Shown here: one piece after another, positions 1 to 10,090 of the stretch
Layout of the letters: each line of letters begins with the position of its first letter
Numbering within the stretch: position 1 is the first letter of the stretch
Assembly: GCA_024742575.1 (NCBI GenBank)
Contig: JANSYF010000025.1
Coordinates: 1 to 43,076, forward strand
Length of the DNA stretch: 43,076 bases
Reading direction: 5' to 3'
DNA from: Paracoccaceae bacterium
GTDB lineage: Bacteria; Pseudomonadota; Alphaproteobacteria; Rhodobacterales; Rhodobacteraceae
The notes under the pieces: generated by a model
Databases searched by the model: none
The model's input: the letters and a program-made list of their open reading frames with translations, nothing else
What the model was told of the DNA's origin: nothing
Position numbers and translations under genes: made by a program

Positions 1-309
1 AAGGGAACGGTGCGTCCAGCCGGGGTTGATAGCCAGCCATCGTGCGACGGCGTCGACCAAGCTGGTCTGGAAGTTGAACGCCGGTTTGTACCCGGTGATC
101 CAGACCTCACCAAGCCCTTTGAGAACAGCACTGATGTTCTGATGCTTGAACTCGACCGACCCGTCCGAGCGGTTGTTGAGGCGCGTCATAAGCTGCCGCC
201 GATGCTCGGCCTTGTTGTAGGGACGGCCTGCCACATCGTTAGCCAACATCGCGAAGTAATCCGCGACGATCAGGTCATTCTCAGCATCTGTCCACGCTTG
301 GCTCGACAT
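1..309 (-). CDS. N-terminal part of a DUF3883-type protein (partial)
   Basis: An open frame of 103 codons runs on the minus strand from an ATG at 309 to the left edge without a stop, so the gene continues outside the window. The translation begins MSSQAWTDAENDLIVADYF and contains GRPYNKAEHRRQL, SVEFKHQNISAVLKGLGE and GYKPAFNFQ. I recognise this block as the conserved N-terminus of proteins usually annotated as DUF3883-domain or HNH-associated, often seen near restriction or defence genes. The catalytic or C-terminal part is not visible, so neither nuclease activity nor defence function can be claimed. It reads away from the GlxA-type gene and probably belongs to a different unit. The frame assignment is strong; the family name rests on memory of this block. 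Confidence 0.55.
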   Translation of the reverse strand, partial: MSSQAWTDAENDLIVADYFAMLANDVAGRPYNKAEHRRQLMTRLNNRSDGSVEFKHQNISAVLKGLGEVWITGYKPAFNFQTSLVDAVARWLAINPGWTHRSL

Positions 310-435
310 TGCGCCAGGCTAAGGGAACGTTCGGAGTTTGTCACGAAAGCGCGGGTTACGGACCTTCGGCGTGATTCGCGTCAATTTCCACATCGCGGAC
401 GAAGCACCATTTCGCTGCTGCTGCGCCAAGGTCTG

Positions 436-1383
436 CTATTGCAGCGTACGGGACGCCGATGACTTCGTATATGAAGCAGTTTCTCCGAATTGCTTTTTGT
501 AAGCACGGGCAAAACTCTCCGGATTGTCAAAGCCACATTGTGAGCCAACTTCGCTAATCCGGTAGCTCGCATTCAGCAGAAGGTTTCGTGCCTGAGACAG
601 GCGGAGAAACCGGTAGTAGGCCGACGGCGTCATTTTGAGGTGCCGCTTGAACAGGCGTTCGAGCGTCCAGTGCGGGACGCTCAATTGCGAGCTGAGGGTC
701 GAGATGCTCAACGGGTCGCTGAGGTTTGCCAACATCAGATCAACCGCACGACCGAGTGTGCGATCCAACTGGACTAGGGACGTGTCCGCGAGCATTTTCT
801 GCTGCGGACCGTCATATTCGGTGGGTCGGTAAGTCAGGATTTCCGCGACCCTTTTCGCAAGCTCTCGCCCCGAGAACCGCGTAATGAGGGCGAGGGTCAT
901 GTCAAAGGTTGCGACGCCACCGGCGCTGGAGCAACGATTGTCGGACAGATCAAACATCCGGTCCACGAACATCTGATCCGCATAGGTTTCCTTGTAGCTG
1001 CGCAATGCTTCGAAGTGGACCGCCGCCGGGTTTTGGGTCAGTAAGCCCGCCTCGGCAAAGATCATTGCACCAGTATCCACGCAGCCCATGAGGGTCCCGG
1101 CCCGCGCCCTACGTCTGAGCCATCCCAGAAACGGCTTGGTCAGTGCGCCTTCGGGGGTGTAGGACGACAGCAGCAACACGATATCATCGCGGGCTTCGTC
1201 CAGATGACCTGTCGGCACGTCGATACCGCTTGAGCTTCTCACAACACCTCCCGATGCGGACAAGATGCGCCAATGCCATGCCGTTTGGGCCAGTTCGCGA
1301 TTGGCCACTCGCAAGGGTTCTGTGACCAGCGTCAGCGACAAGATCGGGAAGTGATCCGTCAGGACGATTGCGACATTTGGCAC
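436..1383 (-). CDS. GlxA/CdhR-type AraC-family transcriptional regulator
   Basis: A 315-residue protein with an N-terminal DJ-1/PfpI-like (class I glutamine amidotransferase-like) domain at about residues 1-170, including the nucleophile-elbow-like stretch GCVDTGAMIF, and a C-terminal AraC-type double helix-turn-helix at about 215-305 (LSISTLSSQLSVPHWTLERL, then ISEVGSQCGFDNPESFARAY). This is the architecture of GlxA, CdhR and GbdR regulators, which commonly sense carnitine or glycine betaine and activate their catabolic genes. The start is a GTG at 1383 preceded by GGAGG at a good distance. It diverges from the oxygenase/aldolase operon across about 100 bp and is its likely regulator (inference). 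The ligand cannot be read from the sequence. Confidence 0.85.
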   Translation of the reverse strand: MPNVAIVLTDHFPILSLTLVTEPLRVANRELAQTAWHWRILSASGGVVRSSSGIDVPTGHLDEARDDIVLLLSSYTPEGALTKPFLGWLRRRARAGTLMGCVDTGAMIFAEAGLLTQNPAAVHFEALRSYKETYADQMFVDRMFDLSDNRCSSAGGVATFDMTLALITRFSGRELAKRVAEILTYRPTEYDGPQQKMLADTSLVQLDRTLGRAVDLMLANLSDPLSISTLSSQLSVPHWTLERLFKRHLKMTPSAYYRFLRLSQARNLLLNASYRISEVGSQCGFDNPESFARAYKKQFGETASYTKSSASRTLQ

Positions 1384-1484
1384 GGCTCGCCTCCACTATT
1401 TGCAGAAATGCGTCAAGCAATCGCTGATATCTGTCAAGTAGTTTGGGCGTCTACGTTGTATGTCGGAGAAAGGAGGATCGCACG
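1384..1484. promoter_or_regulatory. Divergent promoter region, GlxA-type regulator / oxygenase operon
   Basis: This 101-bp spacer separates the start of the GlxA-type regulator from the start of the oxygenase gene and must hold both promoters if the two units are separately transcribed. The only elements I can point to are the ribosome sites: GGAGG before the GTG at 1383, and AAAGGAGG at 1469-1476 before the ATG at 1485. No clear -35/-10 pair or palindrome stands out by eye. Confidence 0.4.
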
Positions 1485-2660
1485 ATGACAGCTCTACCGA
1501 TAACGCCCGACTTCGATGTTTGGCCCGTAGATCATCAGGTTCAAAGTCTCGACGTGGCGGCTGAGGCATTGACAATCACGTGGTCAGATGGCCGGAAAAG
1601 CGCGCATCACGCCTTGCTGCTGCGCGAAAATAGTCCTGATCCCGTGACGACACACCCCAAAGCGCGTGAAATGGCGATTGGGCCTGAGGAGCTTGCGGAA
1701 GACCTTTGCATCACGGGTGCTGATCTTCAGGCCTCTGGTGCCATCAGCGTCACCTTCTCCGATGGGCTTACCTCCGAATACCACCCGGGCTGGCTTCGGG
1801 GTACGGCCTGGTTTGGTGATGATACACCTGAACCCCTGGTTCTTTGGACCGCCGCCGAGCAACCCGAACCCCCGACCTTCAACGGGCCTGCCGCCTTGGA
1901 TGATCCGGCAGTCTTTCTTGATTGGCTTGAAGCGCTGCACGTCTACGGCGTTGCGCGTTTGCGCGGTTTGCCACAGCAGGACGGGCTTCTGGAACAGATC
2001 GTGACCCGGATCGGCCCCGTTAGGGAAAGCAATTTTGGTCGGCAATACGTGCTCGAGATCAAGGACGATCCGGACAGCCAAGCCTATACCTCAGGCGCTT
2101 TGCTTCAGCACATCGACCTGCCCACGCGCGAACTGCCGTTCGGCCTCCAATTCCTCTACACGCGTGAAAATACCACGACTGGCGGCGAAGGCCTTTATGT
2201 GGATGCCTATCGCGTGGCCGAGGACATGCGCGCAGCGGAGCCTGAGCACTTCCAATCGCTGGTCACCGACGTCTGGGAATACAACAACCGCGCCAAGACC
2301 TCGGATTATCGCGGGCGCGGTCCCGTCGTTGAAACCGATGCCACCGGCGCGATCACTGGGGTGCGCTATAACACGTTCCTTCGCGCTCCGATGAAGGCCC
2401 CTCTGGAGGTTCAGGCGCGGGCTTACAAAGCCTATCGCGCCTTTTCCGCACGGGCGCAAAGCCCGGAATACCAAATGAAGTTCCGTTATGAAGCAGGCGA
2501 TCTACTGGCTTTTGACAACCGCCGCGTCTTGCATGGACGCGCAGGCTACGATGCCAAGGGCGGCGCGCGCTTCATCGAAGGCATTTATGCAGATCGTGAC
2601 GATCTGCATTCCCGTATCCGCACCCTCAAACGCCAATTCCGCGCCGACAGCGCAAGCTAA
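1485..2660 (+). CDS. Gamma-butyrobetaine-hydroxylase-like Fe(II)/2-oxoglutarate dioxygenase (TauD/TfdA family)
   Basis: A 391-residue protein with the two-domain plan of gamma-butyrobetaine and trimethyllysine hydroxylases: a small N-terminal DUF971/GBBH-like domain (about 1-100) and a TauD jelly-roll domain (about 125-385). Iron ligands are visible as H209-x-D211 (QHIDLP) and distal H350 (VLHGRAGY). R-F-I-E-G near the end fits the 2-oxoglutarate-binding arginine region. The N-terminal cysteines that bind zinc in eukaryotic BBOX are absent (LLLRENSPDP). ATG at 1485 is chosen because AAAGGAGG precedes it. The motif after the HxD is LPTRELPFGLQFLY, unlike [14 protein letters not shown] of the TmpA-like paralogue at 5214-6362, so the substrate probably differs. 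It hydroxylates some trimethylammonium-like acid by family inference. The class II aldolase starts 15 bp downstream. Confidence 0.8.
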   Translation: MTALPITPDFDVWPVDHQVQSLDVAAEALTITWSDGRKSAHHALLLRENSPDPVTTHPKAREMAIGPEELAEDLCITGADLQASGAISVTFSDGLTSEYHPGWLRGTAWFGDDTPEPLVLWTAAEQPEPPTFNGPAALDDPAVFLDWLEALHVYGVARLRGLPQQDGLLEQIVTRIGPVRESNFGRQYVLEIKDDPDSQAYTSGALLQHIDLPTRELPFGLQFLYTRENTTTGGEGLYVDAYRVAEDMRAAEPEHFQSLVTDVWEYNNRAKTSDYRGRGPVVETDATGAITGVRYNTFLRAPMKAPLEVQARAYKAYRAFSARAQSPEYQMKFRYEAGDLLAFDNRRVLHGRAGYDAKGGARFIEGIYADRDDLHSRIRTLKRQFRADSAS

Positions 2661-2675
2661 ATAAGGACCGCAACC

Positions 2676-3440
2676 ATGACCCTTGCTTCTATCAAAACAC
2701 GCCAGGACTGCTCAGACGCCGAATGGCAGGCGCGCGTCGACCTCGCCGCGCTGTTTCGGATCATCGCCCATTATGGCATGTCCGATCTGGCCAATGGTGC
2801 CGTCTGCGCACGCGTTCCCGACGAACCTGATCACTACCTTGTCCACCCATACGGTATGTTCTGGGAGGAGGCGCGTGCTTCCAACATGGTCAAGATCAAT
2901 GCCGAGGGCCAGCCGGTAGACCCGGATGCACCGTGGCTGAATGACGGGGTGCAGAATTTGTGCCAATGGATCCTGGGATCTCGGCCGGACGCGAACTTCT
3001 TTGTTCATGGGCATGAGGAAGAGGTGATGGCCGTGGGCTCAATCGAGGAAGGTCTTTTGCCCCTCAATCAACCCGCCGTCTATCTCGGCAACATAACTGG
3101 ATACATTGAATATGAGTTCGAAGAGGATGAAGCCTTCGGTGATCACTTCGTGGAGTGCCTCGGCCAAAATCAAATCCTGATCAGCCGCAACCATGGCTAC
3201 TACGCATTGGGCGAAACGGCTGCGGCTGCGTTTTTCCGCGCCTACTTCCTGCGGCAAACCTGCAGCACGCAGATCAAGACTTTATCGATGGGACGAGAGC
3301 TGCACCTAATCGATCCACAAAAGGTTGCACGGTATCAGGATCAAATGGCGGTGTCCGAACACTACCATTACAACGGAAAGACAGAGTGGGCCGGACTGAT
3401 GCGCATGCTGGATGCCCGTGGTCGAGACTACGCAAGCTGA
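2676..3440 (+). CDS. Class II aldolase/adducin family protein
   Basis: A 254-residue protein of the class II (zinc-dependent) aldolase/adducin fold. The expected metal histidines are present: H111 and H113 in FVHGHEEEV and H173 in SRNHGYYALGE. The N-terminal part carries YGMSDLANGAVCARVP, the usual substrate-phosphate loop region of the family in altered form. It starts 15 bp after the oxygenase gene with AAGGA eight bases before the ATG and clearly shares its transcript. Known members cleave or form C-C bonds next to hydroxylated carbons (fuculose- or rhamnulose-phosphate, ribulose-5-P epimerisation) or decarboxylate. Placed after a hydroxylase, it may cleave the hydroxylated product (inference). 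The acidic run HGHEEEV after the first metal pair is unusual to my eye. Confidence 0.8.
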   Translation: MTLASIKTRQDCSDAEWQARVDLAALFRIIAHYGMSDLANGAVCARVPDEPDHYLVHPYGMFWEEARASNMVKINAEGQPVDPDAPWLNDGVQNLCQWILGSRPDANFFVHGHEEEVMAVGSIEEGLLPLNQPAVYLGNITGYIEYEFEEDEAFGDHFVECLGQNQILISRNHGYYALGETAAAAFFRAYFLRQTCSTQIKTLSMGRELHLIDPQKVARYQDQMAVSEHYHYNGKTEWAGLMRMLDARGRDYAS

Positions 3441-3796
3441 GAACCACACAGGGAGCCGAAAAGCCGCTATTCGCCATCACGCAGCAAAGTGAAAGGAATG
3501 GGCTCTTCTGACACCTTCGCCGAATGATCAACGAACGTCAGGTCTAAGGTGAACTGCCTTTCGCCGCACCGCGCTAGAATTGGTAAGACGCGGACTTTGT
3601 GACCGTTCGGCAAGGTTGCGTCAATGTCCGGCGTTAGCGCTTTGTGGTCGCCGTGAAAAGCTGCAATGGCGAGCATGGGATGTTTTCCGCATTTACCGAG
3701 AAAACCTACGCAACATCCGACGAATTCCGCTCGTCTTATCGAAAGGCTGCAAATAAATTTGATCGGAACTGGTCTGGAAAGTCACTTGGCATGTGG
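3441..3796. other. Intergenic region between convergent operons, holding repeat copy 1
   Basis: About 356 bp lie between the stops of the class II aldolase (+) and the phosphodiesterase (-). Small open frames occur on both strands, but none has a convincing ribosome site or recognisable protein character. The left half contains a ~100-bp sequence that recurs in diverged form at 7454-7553. I see no strong GC hairpin followed by a T-run, so termination here is not explained. Confidence 0.5.
3497..3595 (+). repeat. Dispersed intergenic repeat, copy 1
   Basis: The segment beginning GGGCTCTTCTGACACCTT aligns, in the same orientation, with GGGCTCTTCCGACACCTT at 7457 onward. The similarity continues through a GATCA-containing stretch to a second well-conserved block (CACCG...TTGGTAAGA against CACCG...CTGGCAAGA). 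By eye the two copies keep their spacing with one or two single-base indels and perhaps 60-65% identity overall. Neither is coding. The pair flanks the tmp locus. Confidence 0.55.
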
Positions 3797-4623
3797 TCAT
3801 CGCGTGAGAAAAGCGTCGCCCATACGCTCCGCTGGCGGGACACCGATGAGAGCCAGAACTGAGGCGGCGATGCCCAGTTGGGATAGCGCCTCGCCCTCGT
3901 CTGGGGCCTCGGCATCAGAAAACAGATAGAACGGAACTTCGGTTGCTGCCGGTGATGTGCCGCCGTGCCAATGGTCTGACGTCATACCGTGGTCCGCAGT
4001 GACGATGACATCGTAGCCAAGGTCACGCCACACCGGGATTGATCGCGACAGCGCATTGTCGATGTGCCAGATCTGGCGGCGATATTCTTTGCTGTCGCCT
4101 CCAAACGTATGTCCCAGTGTGTCGGCCGAGCAAGTGTGTAACAGCATGTAGTCGGGCGCATGTTGTTCCATCATCAGCGTGGTCTGTGCACAAAGATCAA
4201 TTTCGGCGGGAGCACAGGCGTTCATCGCGCCGTAGCCCTCCATCGAATAGAACCGGGCGGCTTGGATATCTGCATTCTCATCCAAATGTTCGACGGAGCG
4301 CAACGGATCCCACGGTTGTCCGACATAGAGCTGGTGAAAGTAGGATTGAGCCACCGCGCCCGTGCGCTTGCCTGCCTTGCGGGTCAGAGAAAACACGTTG
4401 GGAGAGGAGGATGCGCGCATTCCTTCATTGGAGACGATCCCATGTTGATGCGGCCAGAGGCCGGTATGAATGGTTTCGTACATTGGCCCCGAAAGGCTGG
4501 GCAGCGCTGTGCGCATCTTCCACCGACGTGCCTGCCGAAGCGCGACAGCCCCTTCCAGCCAGCCGCATTCCGAAAGGGCCGCGTCGTAGCCAGCACCGTC
4601 CATGATCACCAGCAGAACACGGC

Positions 4624-4627
<4 letters not shown>
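3797..4627 (-). CDS. Alkaline phosphatase superfamily phosphodiesterase/phosphatase in the tmp operon
   Basis: A 276-residue protein of the alkaline phosphatase / nucleotide pyrophosphatase / PhnA superfamily. Visible metal and catalytic elements are D9 in VIMDGAG, a Ser/Thr nucleophile region LPSLSGPMYETIHTG, HTCSADTLGH (Asp and His ligands), TADHGM and a late H-x-H (DHWHGG). It is short for the family and has no signal peptide, so it acts in the cytoplasm. Its ATG overlaps the stop of tmpB by four bases (ATGA), indicating coupled expression. Family members hydrolyse phosphodiesters, phosphonate esters or phosphonoacetate. In this operon it could free 2-trimethylaminoethylphosphonate from an ester or lipid headgroup, or hydrolyse a side substrate; both are inference. 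The name phosphonoacetate hydrolase is not justified. Confidence 0.75.
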
Positions 4628-6447
<1,820 letters not shown>

Positions 6448-7311
6448 ATGGGTAAACTTATGATTGGAAGCCGCCTTCCTCCGCTCGAATGGATACGCGC
6501 ATTCGAAGCAGCCGCCCGGCTTGGCAGCTTCACCGCTGCCGCAATTGAGATCGGACTGACGCAGGCGGCGGTCAGCCAGCGGATCGGTCAGCTGGAGCAG
6601 CATCTTGGCGTCAGACTGTTCAATCGCAAAGCGCGGACTATCGCACTGACAGTCGAAGGCGAGGCATGGCTTCCGCATGTGCGCCACGCGCTTGACGGAT
6701 TGCGTGACAGCACCGAAGCGGTCTTCGGAGCGGGACAAAAAAGGATGACGATATCGGCAAGCCAATCGGTGATCGAGCTGTGGCTGATGCCGCGGCTGGG
6801 CCAGCTACAGGTAGTGACAGGGGCCGAACTCTCGATCCGGACGCTTGTTCTGGGCGCGCATGATGCTCCGGTCGACGACGTGATCCGCATTCGCTATGGC
6901 ACGGGGGATGGGTCGCATCCCTTCAAGGCCCGGCTATACGCCGAAGAATTGGCCCCCGTCGCGGCACCTTCCCTCGCAAAGCGCGAGGGTCCCTGGACCA
7001 CACTGCCGCGGATTGCTTGCGCCGGGGCCCGGCCGGGCTGGCCTGCCTGGGCAGCGGCCTTCGGCATTCCGACGACACCCGTGCCACATCTGCGCTTTGA
7101 CACCCAACTTTCTGCGCTGACCGCGGCAAAGGTGGGGCTGGGAGTAGCTCTCGCATCGCTACCCCTTTGTGCCGGGGCGCTCGAGGAAGGAACGCTTGTT
7201 CGTCTTGATGACCGTTCGCTTGCCCATCACGAAAGCTACTGGCTGCTCGCCGGCCCAAAGGCCGTGTCCCGCCAGACCTGGGCGACAATCGCGGAAGGCG
7301 TGTGGCAGTAG
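6448..7311 (+). CDS. LysR-family transcriptional regulator (GcvA-like), divergent from tmpA
   Basis: A 287-residue LysR-type regulator. The N-terminal winged helix-turn-helix is clear (LEWIRAFEAAARLGSFTAAA ... LTQAAVSQRIGQLEQHLGVRLF) and the rest is a periplasmic-binding-protein-like effector domain with the GcvA-subgroup look (LMPRLGQL near residue 112, GLGVALASLPL near 230). It lies back to back with tmpA and is the natural candidate for sensing the phosphonate or its betaine product. Start: ATG at 6448, or in-frame ATG at 6460, which gives MIGSRLPPLEW; neither has a strong ribosome site. Ligand unknown. Confidence 0.85.
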   Translation: MGKLMIGSRLPPLEWIRAFEAAARLGSFTAAAIEIGLTQAAVSQRIGQLEQHLGVRLFNRKARTIALTVEGEAWLPHVRHALDGLRDSTEAVFGAGQKRMTISASQSVIELWLMPRLGQLQVVTGAELSIRTLVLGAHDAPVDDVIRIRYGTGDGSHPFKARLYAEELAPVAAPSLAKREGPWTTLPRIACAGARPGWPAWAAAFGIPTTPVPHLRFDTQLSALTAAKVGLGVALASLPLCAGALEEGTLVRLDDRSLAHHESYWLLAGPKAVSRQTWATIAEGVWQ

Positions 7312-7644
7312 GAAGAAAATTATCACCGATGACTGGCCCTTATGATTGAAAAAGATGATTGCGGAACTGACGTGTGTTCAAATGTGCAAATTAGTCCGCC
7401 GGCGTGTCCACCAAATAGCAAGCAGACATTAGTGCAAGATGCAGCATTCCGCGCATTGGGCTCTTCCGACACCTTAGCTGCGCTGATCACGAGCGACTGC
7501 TTCGGTAAACCGTGCTTTTAGCTGCACCGTGCATCAACTGGCAAGAAGCGGGACGAAAGAGCCATTTTATCAGCGCGAGCTTAGGCCTGATTTTTGAACA
7601 CAGCAGTCTTCCCTTGCGGTCCAAGTAAAACGCGCGAGCTCAGA
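7312..7644. other. Intergenic region between convergent genes, holding repeat copy 2
   Basis: About 333 bp between the stop of the LysR gene (+) and the stop of the aminotransferase gene (-). No open frame with protein character was found. It contains the second copy of the dispersed repeat (7454-7553). A CTTATGATTG string near 7339 repeats the one inside the LysR start region at about 6457. No clear terminator hairpin with a T-tract is visible. Confidence 0.5.
7454..7553 (+). repeat. Dispersed intergenic repeat, copy 2
   Basis: This is the same-orientation partner of 3497-3595, opening with GGGCTCTTCCGACACCTT and ending near AACTGGCAAGAAGCGGGA. The two copies lie about 3.9 kb apart, just outside the tmp operon and its regulator. 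The core blocks are well conserved while the centre has drifted, so the duplication, if it is one, is old. Confidence 0.55.
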
Positions 7645-8937
7645 TCACACGGCCCTCATTCGATGTTCTGACACGGCACTTGCCGCGTGCTGAAAAGCTG
7701 ACCTGGTCAGTTCCAAATCGAGGGGGCTTAGAGCCAGCGATGGATAGAGCTTCCCGGGCGATTTGAAGACGCCATTGGCGCGCAAGGTGGTGTTCCAGAC
7801 CTCGTTGATCTTGGCATCACGGTGCTTGGCGGTTCGGTAATCGAAGGGTTCGGCATCGGTGAAGTAGATATCGAACAGGGTCGGGTCGCCGCAGATGCGG
7901 TGGTCGATTGCCTGCTCGGTCAGGGCAGCGGATTGCATGTCCATCAGGATCTGGCCCAGTTCGCGTAGTCGTGCATACTGGCCCGGACGCCGCAGGAACT
8001 CCATCGTCTTGAGGCCGGCTGCCGCCGCAACTGGATTGCCCGAGAGCGTGCCAAGCTGCATCAGCCACTTGTCGGCGCCGACAACCGCCTTGTCGAAATG
8101 CGCCATGATCTCGGCGCTGGCACCTAGCGCGGCCAGAGGAAAGCCGCCGCCAATGATCTTGCCCAAGGTGCAGATGTCAGGCACCACGCCGTAGCGTTCC
8201 TGCGCGCCGCCATAGGCAAGGCGGAAACCTGTGACGATCTCGTCGAAGATCAGCAGCACGCCGTGTTTGTCACAAAGATTGCGCAGCCCTTGCAGAAAGC
8301 CGGGCTGCGCTGGGATGATGCGCTGCAGAGGTTCTGCGATAATCGCGGCAATGTCGTCATGTTCGGCCAGAAGCAAGGCGACTGCCTCAAGATCATTGAA
8401 GGGTGCGATGAGCATCTCGTCAACCACGCCCTGAGGGATGCCGGCGCTGTCGGGCACCGCCATGGGGAAGTTGACCTGTTTCGATGGGGCAAGGCTCATT
8501 TGTGCCTCGGCGGACATGCCGTGATAGCCGCCTTCGAACTTCAGGATCTTCGGCTTGCCGGTATAGGCGCGGGCAAGGCGGATGGCGTACATGTCGGCCT
8601 CACCGCCCGCTGTGACGAACCGGACCTGCGCGCAACAGGGCACGGCGTCGACGATTGCTTCGGCCAGTTCGATACCCTTGGCGTTGTTGGCGAAAAAGGT
8701 CATGCCTTTTGGCAATTGCTCGAACACGGCTTCCATCACTTCCGGATGGCCATGCCCCAACAGCATCGGGCCGGAGCCGATCAGGTAATCCACGTATTCG
8801 TTGCCGTCCTCATCCCACACACGGCTGCCAGCGCCTCGCGCAATCACCATGGAGGCGTCGAAATTGCCGAAACCAGCGGCAGGGAGGACTTCGCGCGCGC
8901 GGTCGATCCAATCGGCTTGGGTGTGAATACGGTTCAT
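7645..8937 (-). CDS. Class III PLP-dependent aminotransferase (glutamate-1-semialdehyde-aminomutase-like)
   Basis: A 430-residue fold-type I, class III aminotransferase. The cofactor residues are visible: Asp in IFDEIVTGFR and the Schiff-base Lys in TLGKIIGGGFPLAALG; the phosphate-binding loop reads TAGGEADMYAIRLARAYTGK. The overall pattern is that of the GSA aminomutase (HemL) subgroup, but the usual SGTEATM loop is changed to AGGEADM and the gene is in a catabolic operon, so heme synthesis is unlikely. It follows the enolase-superfamily gene by four bases and is the last gene of the left arm. It probably moves an amino group from, or isomerises, an omega-amino or amino-aldehyde intermediate of the pathway (inference). 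Confidence 0.8.
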   Translation of the reverse strand: MNRIHTQADWIDRAREVLPAAGFGNFDASMVIARGAGSRVWDEDGNEYVDYLIGSGPMLLGHGHPEVMEAVFEQLPKGMTFFANNAKGIELAEAIVDAVPCCAQVRFVTAGGEADMYAIRLARAYTGKPKILKFEGGYHGMSAEAQMSLAPSKQVNFPMAVPDSAGIPQGVVDEMLIAPFNDLEAVALLLAEHDDIAAIIAEPLQRIIPAQPGFLQGLRNLCDKHGVLLIFDEIVTGFRLAYGGAQERYGVVPDICTLGKIIGGGFPLAALGASAEIMAHFDKAVVGADKWLMQLGTLSGNPVAAAAGLKTMEFLRRPGQYARLRELGQILMDMQSAALTEQAIDHRICGDPTLFDIYFTDAEPFDYRTAKHRDAKINEVWNTTLRANGVFKSPGKLYPSLALSPLDLELTRSAFQHAASAVSEHRMRAV

Positions 8938-8941
8938 GGGG

Positions 8942-10090
8942 TCAATCCAATATCAAGTCGGGGGTGCCGAGGCGGCTTTCGTCAATGGCGATGCCAAGGC
9001 CCGGGCCATCGGGCGGCGCGATGCGGCCGGCCGAGCGCGTTGGGGCATCCGGCGCGAGGCGCGGGCTGACATAGCCCGACAGATCACAGACGTTCAGAAC
9101 GCGGGAGGGAGCGGTTGCCGCCCCCAAATGCAGCGCGGCGGCGGTCACGATATCGCTGCCCCAGGTACATTCCACGCACATCTTTGCACCCAGATGCAGG
9201 CACAGGTCGCGCGCCCGCCGCGTGGCCGACAGCCCGCCGAACTTTGATAGTTTCAGCGCAACAGCGTCCATGATGCCGAGACGGTGTGCTTGCAGCATCG
9301 AGGCCGTGTCATGGGCCAACTCGTCCATCTTCATTGGCAGGCCAGTGGCCGATTGCACCCGCGCGCAATCTTCCAGCGTGGCGCAGGGCGCCTCCAACAT
9401 CACATCCAGATGCGCCGCGCCACGGCCTACGCGGATGGCGTCCAGCGACGTCGCGCCGCAGTTCCAGTCGCCATAGACCAGCGGACCGGGCCCGACCGCC
9501 TCGCGCACCTTGGCCAGCCGCTCCACATCGGTCTGCCAGTCACCCGATGCCCCCAGCTTGGCCTGAAACTGCGTGATCCCGGCGGCCTGTGCTTCGCGGG
9601 CGATGCGGGCCATCTCGTCTGGCTCAATGCAGGTGATGGAGTGATAGAGCGGCAAGGTCTCTTGCCGCCGTCCGCCCATCAGGGAGTGAACTGGTAGCCC
9701 GGCAGTTTGGCCGGTAATGTCCCACAGCGCGATGTCCAGCGCAGATTTCGCGTAGACATGTCCGGGCAAAAAGGCATCGGCCTTGGCCATGAGGGCTTCC
9801 GCACCGACAGGATCACCGCCAAGGATGACGCGCGCGAGTTCCTTCAAGGCCGGTGCCACACCGCGGGCATAGGCAGGCAGGTAATGAGGGATCGGGCAGA
9901 CCTCGCCCCAACCGGTCAGCCCGGCATCGGTGTCGAGCGCGATGACAACCGTTTCCACGGTGTCACACGTCTTGCCGTCCGCCATGTAATAGGCCGTGTG
10001 GCTGGTCAACGGCACATGCCAGAGCCGCAGCCGCGTGATGCGCTGTCCGATCGCGACCGGGGACAGAGAAGGAGCGGCGATCTGGTTCAT
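8942..10090 (-). CDS. Enolase-superfamily enzyme, resembling hydroxyproline/proline-betaine 2-epimerase (HpbD-like)
   Basis: A 382-residue muconate-lactonising-type enolase-superfamily member with N-terminal capping domain and TIM barrel. Probable catalytic residues are K178 (QFQAKLGAS), metal ligands D208 (YGDWN), E233 (LEAP) and D256 (KMDEL), and K280 (ALKLSKFGG). The segments WGSDIVTAAALHLGA and KLSKFGGL are close to what I remember of HpbD, which epimerises trans-4-hydroxyproline betaine. Lysines on both barrel faces suit 1,1-proton transfer (racemase/epimerase), though dehydration is possible. The start overlaps the stop of the upstream demethylase gene (ATGA). Neighbouring demethylases support a betaine substrate, but the usual hydroxyproline genes are not in view. 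Confidence 0.75.
   Translation of the reverse strand: MNQIAAPSLSPVAIGQRITRLRLWHVPLTSHTAYYMADGKTCDTVETVVIALDTDAGLTGWGEVCPIPHYLPAYARGVAPALKELARVILGGDPVGAEALMAKADAFLPGHVYAKSALDIALWDITGQTAGLPVHSLMGGRRQETLPLYHSITCIEPDEMARIAREAQAAGITQFQAKLGASGDWQTDVERLAKVREAVGPGPLVYGDWNCGATSLDAIRVGRGAAHLDVMLEAPCATLEDCARVQSATGLPMKMDELAHDTASMLQAHRLGIMDAVALKLSKFGGLSATRRARDLCLHLGAKMCVECTWGSDIVTAAALHLGAATAPSRVLNVCDLSGYVSPRLAPDAPTRSAGRIAPPDGPGLGIAIDESRLGTPDLILD

Noticed and set aside
3467-3862. Small open frames in the aldolase/phosphodiesterase intergenic region
   Set aside because: They lack ribosome sites and protein character, and part of the region is a non-coding repeat.
7645-8937. Assignment as hemL (heme biosynthesis)
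   Set aside because: Changed cofactor loop and location in a catabolic operon argue against it.
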